From Pyropia haitanensis (lineage: Eukaryota > Rhodophyta > Bangiophyceae > Bangiales > Bangiaceae), in NCBI GenBank assembly GCA_008729055.1, contig SDUX01000001.1:1240001-1304000 (forward strand): a stretch of DNA of 64,000 nucleotides, given 5' to 3'. Both the position numbers and the translations under genes were made by a program. The notes under the pieces were generated by a model, which worked only from the letters and a program-made list of their open reading frames with translations, was not told the origin of the DNA and searched no databases. Shown here one piece after another: positions 55,733 through 64,000 of the stretch; within the stretch, counting starts at the first letter, position 1; the number at the start of each line of letters is the position of its first letter.

Positions 55733-56934
55733 GCGGCGGCAGCGGCGGTGGCCGGTCCGCGGCGTCGGCCGCCGCCGCCGCCGCCGGCGGTCCGCGCGGC
55801 CGCGCGTCGGGCGCGTCTGAAGCGGCGGCGCCACTGGCCGCGTCGGGACCGACCGGGCCGGCCAATGGCGGCGGCGGTGGCGGCACGCGCGGCAAGCGGG
55901 CGGCCGGGCGGGGCACCCCCCCCCCCCCCCCACGGCGGCGTCCTACATGGCGCTCCCCCCCACGACCGCGGCGCTGCTCATCAACATTGGCCCGCACCTG
56001 TCGTCGCTGGTCCCCCCCCTCGGCTACGCCAACACCAGCGTCCTCTGCGTCGAGGCGCACCCGGCGGTCGCGGCGGAGCTGCTCGCGACGGAGGTCCCCC
56101 GCTACCCGGGCCGTTTTTTTGTCCTCCCCGCCGCGGTCGTCGGGCCGTCGTCCCCGGGGGGGGTGCCGGGCGGCGGGGTGCGGAGCTTCCATACGTATGG
56201 GGTGCGCGGCCGGTCGTCGTCGCTGGCCAAGCACGCGCACCCAGAGGCGTCGTTTGCGCGGGACGGGCCGGGCGCGGCGGCGGGGGCGGTGGGGTTTGTG
56301 GCGGAGCTGACGCTCCGGCAGCTGCTCAACGCCATCTCGCCCCGCATTGTGGTGCCGATGCTCAAGGTATGGTCGTGGGATGGGAAGGTGGAGGGAAGGG
56401 GGTGGGGTGGGGTAGGGAGGAGGGGTCGCGGTGGAGGTTTCTTTTGGGGGGGGGCGGAGGGAGCTTGGCGGTGGGTTGGTTGGGACCGTCGTGGCAGTAG
56501 GAGGAGCGGCGACCTCGTTTGCGTGGAGCGACCACCCGCGCGGTTTCGTGCTGCGTGTGTCTGCCACCGTGGGGTGCGCCACTTCACAGCCGACTGATGA
56601 TCCGTCATTCCTGCTGCTGCCGCGTGGTGGTCTATCGCTCTGTCTTGGCTTGTTCCCTTCTGTGTCCCCTCAGATTGACGCGCAGGGCATGGACTTTGAC
56701 ATTGTCGTTGGCGGCGGCGACGCGGTGAAGCGGGTGAACCGGCTGCAAGCCGAGGTGGACACGGGCCACAGCGACTATGTGGGCGTCCGCAACAACCTCA
56801 AGGCGGACTGGCTGCCGCACATGGCGCGGCTGGGCTTTGAGCTAGAGCGCGTCGTCGCGCCGGGCAAGCGCGAGACGCAGGCCATCTTTCGGCGCAAGGG
56901 CGTGGCGCCTGCGGCGGCGCCGGCACGGGTGTAG
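55561..56934 (+). CDS. FkbM-type SAM-dependent methyltransferase, membrane-anchored
   Basis: About 355 residues. Exon 1 is 55561-56366, the intron is 56367-56673 (307 bp, GTATGG...CCTCAG, phase 0), exon 2 is 56674-56934. Residues about 22-42 are a hydrophobic anchor (IAVRVGIVGAAFLCGYVAAG), suggesting a type II Golgi or ER protein. A Gly/Ala-rich stem follows. The methyltransferase part has LLINIGPHLSSLV and VLCVEAHP (SAM binding), and MLK|IDAQGMDFDIV spans the intron, matching the FkbM K-I-D-x-x-G-x-D/E motif. FkbM enzymes add methyl groups to oxygen of small molecules or sugars; the substrate is unknown, though a sugar is plausible for an anchored protein. One frame change at the 16-C run 55916-55931, as if one base were missing. 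Confidence 0.75.
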
Positions 56935-57623
56935 GGGGAGGTGGACGGGATGGAGACGGTTGCGATGGGGCACGCGTCTGGTTGTGGCAGTCGTAAAACC
57001 GGCCAGCGGTAGGGCTCGGTAGAGAAACCAATGAGGCCTTTTGCCTATGCGACGCGTCTACAGCAACGAGCCCGGGGAGAACCCGTCGAGGACGGGGTCG
57101 CCCGATCGTTTGCCGCCCTCACGGACACCAGTGTTGGGCCCCCCCGTGACCGCCGTGCATCACTGGTCTCCTTGTCGCAGAGGGCCAAATGGACGGCCCG
57201 CGACACACACCTGCGCCTCTCCCACGCCGAGGAGGTAGGCAGTCACAGTCTAATCCTTCCTCAATAGAACGGCGGCGTCTGGACACCTGCTTCTCCCTTT
57301 AACGTCTCCAAACGAACAGGAGTGACCACGGGTGCCGCGGCGGGACACCCCTCTGCCCAACACCCGGGTGTGTCCCCGCCCACGCGCGGGCGCGCCCGCC
57401 TGGCCACCCGCCGTACCACCGCCCAGCAGCGACCGCACGCGGCGCCGGCGCAGCCCACCCGCCCCATACACGCGTCCGCGCAATCCCCCCCAGCCCCAAT
57501 GCCGGGGACGGGGAACCGCCGTGCCCGCACCACCCCCACGGCGGCACTTCCCCCCCACCATTTCTCCGTCCCCTTTCCCACTCTCCAATCAAAAAAAAAC
57601 CGCCGCGCCAAGGTGACACCCCC
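56935..57623. other. convergent intergenic region
   Basis: Starts with a short G-rich stretch after the methyltransferase stop. The rest is mixed; a nine-A run near 57,591-57,599. No domain-bearing frame. Confidence 0.55.
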
Positions 57624-58414
57624 TCACTCCCGCCGCAGGTACGACAGCTGCTTCTTGCTCATCTTCTTGATGGTCTTTGGGTTGCTAATCTGCGCGAGCC
57701 CCCACCAACAAAAGGGAAGCGGTACGCGCCGCGCGCGCATCGAGAGCGGGGAGAAAAAAAAGGTGAATATACCGCACGTGCCCAAGAAGCGAGAAGAGGG
57801 GAGCGTCGGTCAGCGGTCGGTTGCAACCCCACACCACGCGACCCGCCACCTGATGCCGTCGAGGGCGCCGCCCGCGGGCGGCACCACTGTCACCGCAACG
57901 GTGCCCACCTGCATCGTGTCACGACCTAGCCCCACACCCGCCCGGCCCTGAAACAGTCAACGGAAAGCCTGCCTCCCCACCCACCCGGTGTGTGCGTTAC
58001 CAGGCACTTCCACCCCACCCGACACCGCCTCCCCTGCCCACACCACCAAGTCCAGCCTGGACAGCCCCCCCCCCCGCACCCCCCCAGCCCCCACCCGCCC
58101 CACATCCCCTCCCCCTCCCCATTTCCACCTCCCCGTCAGAGGCGACACACCAAACGTACCACTTGGGTCTTGGCAGACCGCAGGCGGTTGGCCTCCTTGC
58201 GCTCGCGCTTGGCCTGCAGACGCTCGCGCTCCGCCTTGGCCGCCGCCCCCGCCGCGGCCGCGCGCGCGGCGGAGGCGGCGACGAGCGCGGCGCGCTCCTC
58301 CCGCTGGGCCATCTTGTTCGCCCACGAGGAGCGGCCGTCGGCGCCAAAGCGGACGGCCAGCGCGGACGTGCGCGTCGGGCGGGGGCTCTTCCACGGGCGG
58401 GAGGTCTTGACCAT
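57624..58414 (-). CDS. rRNA-processing protein CGR1 / CCDC86 family
   Basis: 106 residues. Exon 1 is 58414-58160 (85 codons), the intron is 58159-57690 (470 bp, GTACGT...GCGCAG, phase 0), exon 2 is 57689-57624. The basic coiled-coil protein carries RSSWANKMAQREER and a long Lys/Arg/Glu/Ala helix; the short second exon, ISNPKTIKKMSKKQLSYLRR, matches the conserved end of CCDC86 (N-P-x-x-x-K-x-x-K-K-Q-L). CGR1 acts in the nucleolus in 60S ribosome assembly. Exon 2 is only 21 codons and is easily missed. The start follows a pyrimidine-rich leader; the intron is strongly G-rich after its donor. No frame break. Confidence 0.85.
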
Positions 58415-59012
58415 GGCGGCAGCCGCAGGGGGGAGGACAGAGAGAGCAGGGATGGAAGAGAGCGTGTGTGGGCACAAGAGGCACGTACAATGGTTGACGG
58501 CACGGCGAGATGCGTATCAGCGGCTCGTGTTGTGGCGTGCGTGCGCATGTGCGGCGCAGACGCCGTCGGTGACAAGAGTGTTACGAGCCCGAATTACTGC
58601 GGTGAAACCGGAGAGCACTGGGTTGGAGCAGTGCATTGGGAAGGCAAGACAAGTCCTGCATCTTCACAAGTCGTGATCGTGACAACACCCCGGAACGTTG
58701 TCGGACGTGGGCCAATCAGATGGCGGCGGTGGGGGTTTCCCCGCTGTCGGCACCTGACTTTTGGGCGGTTGTGCGCTCTGCTGCGCGGTTTTCCGGTGAC
58801 CGCGCTTCCTCCCACGCGGGGGGGGGCGGCTACGACTTTGGCGGCCCCCTGGGGGCGTCCAGGGGGAGCTGAGCCGCAGCTGGCGGCGGGGCTGGCTTCG
58901 TCCCGCCCCTCTGCGGGGTGCTCGGCGCCGCCGCCCGCGGGGGTGGCGGCGCCTGCTGTGACGGCGGCTGGCAGCGCTCGGCGGCCGGCTGGGTCTGCCC
59001 TCCTCTGGGCTT
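58415..59012. other. intergenic region
   Basis: Leader of CGR1 on the minus strand, then mixed DNA. From about 58,815 it becomes GC-rich and may include the unseen beginning of the ORF that follows. No TATA box was identified. Confidence 0.45.
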
Positions 59013-61998
59013 GTGCCGCAGTTGCGGCGGCGTCGCGGGCGGGGGCTGGGCCGGCGGGTGGTGCTGGGCCCGAGGCCCACCCCCGCCGTGCCGTGGGTGC
59101 CGTGGGAGGTGCGGTTGCGAGAGGTGGGGCGGCAGGCGGACGTGCGGGAGCTGGTCAAGGTGGCCGAGGGCGGGACGGCGGACAAGACGGTCGCGGTGGT
59201 CGGGGAGCGGAACAAGACGGCGGACGTGCTGGCGCTCTACATCCTCAAGGTCAAGACGGTGGGAGTGGGCGAGGCCAGGGCGGGTGCGGGGAGGGTGTGG
59301 GGGGGGGGGGTGCTGGTGGCCCCGGGTCGGCCGGCGCCGCTCTGCCTGGGGGTCCCCGTGTCCCCCGTGCTGGGGGGCAGGGTGGCGCCTGGGTGGAGGT
59401 GGTGCGGCGCGGCGCCTGGGCGCGCGGGGGGGGGAGCTCTGCCCCCGCCCACGCACGCGGTGTTGGGGGGGGGGCTCCGGCGCCCGCCCCTGCCGCCACG
59501 AGTGCCCTGTCTCCCCCCGCCCCTGCCCGCGCCGTGGCCCCTGAGGGAGCGGGAGCGGAAGGACCAGACGATCAAGATGAGCGCGCGCGTGAGAACGGGG
59601 CGGCTGCCACGAGGGATAATGGGCGTGTGGGGGGGGGTGCTGGCGGCCGCGCCGGCGACCGCGGTGGCAGTTTGCGTGCGGTGCGGAGTGGGGCGGGTGG
59701 CGGGCGTGGTGGCGGTGTGGCCGGGGCGTTGGGGGGGGGGCAGGTGCTGTTCCGCCCCCTTCCGCTGACGCCGCCGCGCGTGCTGCCGCGGCTGCGGCCG
59801 AGCTCACCCGCAGCCGGCCGCGACCGGCGTTGGCGGTTCTCCTCTAGACGATCTACGTCTCGGGGGTGTCCCGCGACGCCCGCGCCCACCGCCTCCGCGC
59901 CGCGGTGGCAGACCTCACTGGGGTCGACGTCCGCCACGTGGCGGACGTCGACCGCTTTGGCACCACCGCGGCGGTGACGGTGGTGACCACCGCGGCCGAC
60001 GCATTTCGTGCCGCGGTGCGCGCCGGCCCCGCCGCGTTGGTGCTGCGCGTGCTGCCTGGCGCCGACCCGTGGAGTGCCCAGCTCCTCGAGTCGCGCCTCC
60101 AGGCGGGCCTGTCCGGCGCCGACGCGGCGGGGGTCGCGGCGGACTTTTACCGCCGCCGCCTAACCGCCAAGCTCGAGCAGCTGGCGGTGCGGCCGGTGAT
60201 GCCCCCCCGCCTTCGCGCGTCTTTGCGCGCCCACCTGAAGGGCGCGTTTGCGGCGCACGCCGGGGGGGCGACCGCGCTCGCGGCGCCGGCGATGCCTGTT
60301 GCCGCCGTCGTCGCCGCCGTCGCCCCCAACGGGGCGCCGGCTGGCGGTCCGGCGCCGGCCGCTGCCACTGCCGGCGCCGTGGAGGGGGCCACCCCTGCGG
60401 CTGCCCCGCACGCTGCCGCGGCCGGCGCCTCCGCCGACGCGGCTACCGCCGGTGGGACGACCGGCGGCAGCTGCCCGCGGTCGCGGCGCCGTCGACCTGG
60501 CCACGGCGCTGCCACGGCTGCGCCCGCAGCCACCGTCCGGCCGGCGGGCGCGACGGCGACGCCCGCCCCGATGGAGGGCGTCGAGGGGGCGCGCGACGCC
60601 GACGCGGCCAGTGCCCCTCTGCAGGGCCGCCCCGACCCCGTGCCCGCCTCCCCCGCCCCTGCCGCCGCGGCGGTCGCGGCTGCGCCCCCCGCCACGGCGG
60701 CTGCCGACGCCATGGAGGGGGGGTTGTCCCCGCCGCGCCCGCCCGGCGGCCTGGGCCGACCGGGGCGGGTGCGCCGGTGGCAGCGGTGGCGGGTGCGGCT
60801 GCCGCCGCGCCGGCGCCGCTCTCCCCGCCCGCCACGCCGATCCCGCTGGCGCTCACCGCCACTACCCTGGCAGCGGCGTGGTGGCGACCGACGGCGACCC
60901 CGACGCCCGGCTGCCGGCGCGCAAGCGGCGTCGGACCGAGGCGGCGGCAGCGGCGACGGCGGCGGCTCGCCCTCGTCGCCCCGCGCGCGCCCGGCCGGTG
61001 TCGCCGCCCGCTGGCGCGCGCGTGCCGCCCGCGCGGGCGCCGGCGGCGCCGGCACCGCGTGCCGATCCGCCCATCACCGCGGTGGCTCTGTCAGGCGCCC
61101 TGCCTTCGGGCGCCGCGCCCGCTGGTGCGGCGGCAGGCCCGTGGCCCGTCACCACCACTCCGGGGCCGGCGGAGGCGGCCGCTGCTGTCATGGCCGCCGC
61201 GGCGATGAAGGTCACCCCGGCTGCCGGAACGACCTCGACGGTCGTCCCGCCGGCTTGAGCGGCCACGTCTGCCGCGGCGGCCCCGCCCCCCGCGGCTGCC
61301 CCGGCCGACTCTGCCGCCCCCGCTGGCGCGCCCGACCGATCCTCTGCGGTTGCCTCTGCGCCCGCCGCTGTCGCGCCTGACGCGCCTGCTGCCGCCGGTC
61401 TGCCGGGCGACGCGCCGACCGAGTCGGCTGCGTCGCCCGTCGGGTCCGCGCTTGCCGGGCCCGCGGCGGCCCCCCACGTTAGCGACGGGCGTCGCCATTG
61501 AGTGACGCCCGTTGCGACACCGCCGCCGGGCGTGCCGCGGCCTCAGTGCCCCTGCGCCCGGCGGCCGCGGCGGGCCCTGTCCGCGGCCCCTCTGGGGGCG
61601 GCGGATCGGGCCCAGACGTGCTCCCGGCTTGGCTGGGGGCGCCGGCCGCCGGTGCTGCCGATGGGGGCGTGGCGGCGGAGCGCGGGGATGGGGGAGCGGA
61701 CCAGCCCGAGGCTGCCCTCATCCCTTGCCCCGTTCCGGGGTGCGGCGTGCTGCTCTCGGGCGGTGTTGGGGCGCCCACTGGGCGGCTGCACCTCCGCCAG
61801 GCGCACGTCGCCGCGGAGGTGCCGCCAGGCGTGCTGTCCGCCCTCGGCGCGGCGGGCTGCCGCTGGTGCGAGTGGCCGTTTGCTGTGGCCCGTGGGCCGT
61901 CAGGGAGGTCATCCCTGGCCGCCCACGAGGCCCCGTGCCGGCTCAACCCCAGGCGGAGCTGGTCGCGCGCCGCCGCCGGGGCCGCCTTCATGGCGTGA
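59013..61998 (+). pseudogene. unrecognised spliced ORF with zinc-finger segment, possible retroelement relic
   Basis: Exon 1 (open from about 59,013) encodes WEVRLREVGRQADVRELVK and ends ALYILK at 59249. A GT-AG intron, 59250-59847 (598 bp, G-rich start, CTCTAG end), joins it in phase 0 to TIYVSGVSRDARAHRL at 59848. The second exon continues with DPWSAQLLESRL and AADFYRRRLTAKLE, then a Pro/Ala-rich, frame-broken tail; an in-frame TGA stands at 61256. From 61498 another frame encodes a Cys/His segment, CPVPGCGVLL then HLRQAH, CRWC and H-x3-C, a style seen at the start of LINE-type reverse transcriptases. No reverse transcriptase follows. A degraded element is an inference; a host gene is possible. 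First exon start unknown. Confidence 0.35.
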
Positions 61999-62943
61999 GC
62001 GGTGGCGGCGGTGGCCACACGAGTGGCGGGGGCCGCGGCGGCGCGGACGACGACGGCGGCGGCGGCGGCGGCGGCGGCGACTGTGGCGGCTACGACGGCG
62101 GCGGCGGCGCGGATCGCGGGCGGGACGGCGGGCGCGGCAGCGGCTGCGGCAGGCGACAGTGGCGGCGCCCACCTCTTTGAGGCCGACCACGCGGCGTGGG
62201 TGAGGGCGCGGTCGGCGTTTTTACTCACGGCCGCGCCCAACGACGACGCGTGGGCGCCGCTGGTGGCGTCTGGCGCCCGCACGGCGCAGCACGAGCCGGT
62301 GGCGCTGGGGGGTGTCGGTGGCAGACTGGGTCCGTGGTGGCGGTCACGGCGGCGGGAAGGGCGGCTATCCCGGCCGCCAGCGGTAGGCCTGGCCGCCGGG
62401 CTGCCGCCGCCGCGGGCTTGCACGCCACGTCGGACTGGCGGCTCGCCGCGGCCGCCGCCGTGGTTGTCGGCGACGGTGGGTGGGAGGGCGACGCGGTGGG
62501 CGGCGGGTCGGCCTCCCCCTCGTGGTGGTGAGCGGCCTGCGACGGCGGCGGTGGCGGCGGCTGGGCCGCCCTTGCCACCGCTGCTGCCGCGGTCTCAGCC
62601 GCCGCCCTGTCGGCACCTCCGCTATCACCCCCGCTGGCCGGTCGGCGTACCACGGTAAGGGGGGGGGGGGGCGCCGACCGCTGTGGGGGTACCTCTCCCG
62701 GGGGATCTGAGCGAGCGGTGCCGGTGGTGCGGTCGCCGCCGCCGCCGCCGCCGCTGCCGCCGCCGCCAGCTGTTAATCCGTTTGACATGCACGATTGGCC
62801 ACGGTGGGGTGTGCCGTGGGCGTCGCCGCCGGCCATGGCGGTGGGTGGTGGTGGCGGCGGTTGGGAGGGGGGTGAGGGTAGTCCAGCGCTCGCTGCGCTC
62901 GACAACAGCCCGCTGCATGCAACTTTGCTCGAGCCGCCTCGGT
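61999..62943. other. GC-rich DNA, no recognisable gene
   Basis: Ala/Arg/Gly-rich frames on both strands with several GGC tracts. A run of 12 G at 62,659-62,670. Frames may continue the degenerate element upstream, but no domain is visible. Confidence 0.45.
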
Positions 62944-63440
62944 GTAAAATCTCGCGGGCAGCCTGTAGCGCTGCTTTGAGGCCCCTCAATAATCTCCCTG
63001 CGCGCTCCAGACGCCCGCTGCCGGGCCCCCCATCTTTCGGTTGCCGATGGTGCCCCGAAATCGCGCGAGACAGTCTGCTGCCGCTGCCGGACGGCCCACA
63101 CCGTGCCCGGACGGGTCCGTTCTTAATCTCGGGGGCTGCCCCAGGCACCGTATGGCGTGCCCCCGATCTGTCGGCTGCCCCAGGAGGCGCCGGTGTCTCG
63201 CGGGGCAGTCGAGCCTTCCATGCCCCCGTGCCCGGCCGCCCATCGTGGCCATAATGGCAGTCCCTCTGGTCCCCCCAAAATCTCCCAGGCTGCCCCACGC
63301 ACCCTGTGGCTGGCCCTCCCTCTTCCGGCTGCCCCTGGCGCGCCGGTGTCTCGCACAGCAGGACCCCTCACATCTCCCTGCCTGTACGATGCTGTGTGCC
63401 GGGCCCCCAGGAGCAGCGCCCGCTGCATATACCCACCCTG
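62944..63440. repeat. degenerate tandem repeat, unit about 130-155 bp
   Basis: Starts of units are marked by AAATCTCSC/TAATCTC at about 62,945, 62,990, 63,123 and 63,277. Two full units share AATCTC...GGCTGCCCCAnGCACC, then CGGCTGCCCC and GCGCCGGTGTCTCGC. Copies differ by many substitutions and indels, so the array is old. Confidence 0.55.
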
Positions 63441-64000
63441 GGGGCCCCCCCCTGCGCCGGCGCGCCATCAAAGCCTCGCACCGACTCATGGCGTCCGCCG
63501 CCCACCACCACGTCCCCTTCGCGACAACGGTCATCGCGGCATCTGCCGCGACCGCGTCTGCCGCCGCTGCCGTTGCTGTCGCTGTCGCCGTCGTCTCCAC
63601 CCGCTGCTGCCGCTCGTGGCGGCGCACCGCCTCCCCCCACGCCGGCGGGCTTGCCCCGCCGGCACCACCCGACGCCGCCAATGGTCGAAAGACCGGCGGC
63701 GTCGCCCGCTTCGGCGGGTGGGTGGGGGGGCGGGGTGGCGCGCCGCTGCGGCGGTTGGTTGCGGTTGGGGGCGGTGGTGGAGGTTGCGGTTGCGGTTGCT
63801 GCGGCGCGCTGTGCGGCGTCTGCCCTTACTGACGCGGCTGAGCGGTTGTGCCTGCCGTCGTGGTCATCGTCCCACGGCGTCCCCCTGCTGGGTCCCCCCC
63901 GTGCCATTAGACGGCTGTGAACGTTTACTGGTGGCCGGGGGGGGCCCAGCACCACCACGCAGCCACTCTCTTGGAGAGTGGCCGATGCGTCTGGCAGCTG
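63441..64000. other. no recognisable gene
   Basis: GC-rich at first, then a more mixed end. Val/Ala-rich frames (around 63,490-63,600) could be a membrane segment but nothing supports a gene. The window ends within this region. Confidence 0.45.

Overview
The window reads as nuclear DNA of a very GC-rich photosynthetic eukaryote. The best guess is a bangiophyte red alga of the Porphyra/Pyropia kind; this is inferred from gene content and base composition, not from a search. The evidence is: spliced genes with short GT-AG introns (0-1 each), a Ty3/Gypsy chromovirus, eukaryote-only genes (MCM8, BK-type K+ channel, CGR1, Sec14-like), plastid-type genes (SppA, a transit-peptide-bearing M3 peptidase, a TGD5-like glycine-rich protein), and long Ala/Gly/Pro-rich inserts.

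Layout. 1-14.7 kb is a lower-GC accessory zone: a complete LTR retrotransposon (1275-8641, minus orientation, identical-looking 861-bp LTRs, 5-bp target duplication), a Cys/His-rich ORF facing a PIF1-like helicase ORF (9667-12575), a BED-finger-like fragment and a foldback hairpin (14458-14735). 14.7-58.4 kb is a dense hyper-GC gene zone: a double-FUSC membrane protein (+), MCM8 (-), a BK-like K+ channel (+), oligoendopeptidase F (-), a low-complexity protein (-), a hAT-like non-autonomous element (43770-44385), a TIP30/HTATIP2-like reductase (-), a CRAL-TRIO protein (-), SppA (+), a TGD5-like protein (-), an FkbM-type methyltransferase (+) and CGR1 (-). 58.4-64 kb holds a probably degenerate multi-exon ORF with a zinc-finger segment and a degenerate tandem repeat.

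Two window-wide patterns matter for any reader. (1) In six genes (FUSC, MCM8, BK, TIP30-like, SppA, FkbM) the coding frame changes inside the gene, nearly always at a long G or C run, and 12 of the 13 changes are as if one base were missing. This looks like systematic homopolymer shortening in the sequence, so these genes are probably intact in the organism. (2) Transcription units are marked by base composition: pyrimidine-rich leaders just before the ATG, introns that are G-rich near the donor and often C-rich near the acceptor, and G-rich tracts just after several stop codons. Pattern 2 helped choose starts.

The genes do not form one pathway; they are a normal eukaryotic mixture of transport, DNA repair, proteolysis, lipid handling and ribosome biogenesis. 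The most unusual item is in the retrotransposon: an extra ORF between the 5' LTR and gag, encoding two C2H2 (HX5H) zinc fingers but containing no ATG codon at all.
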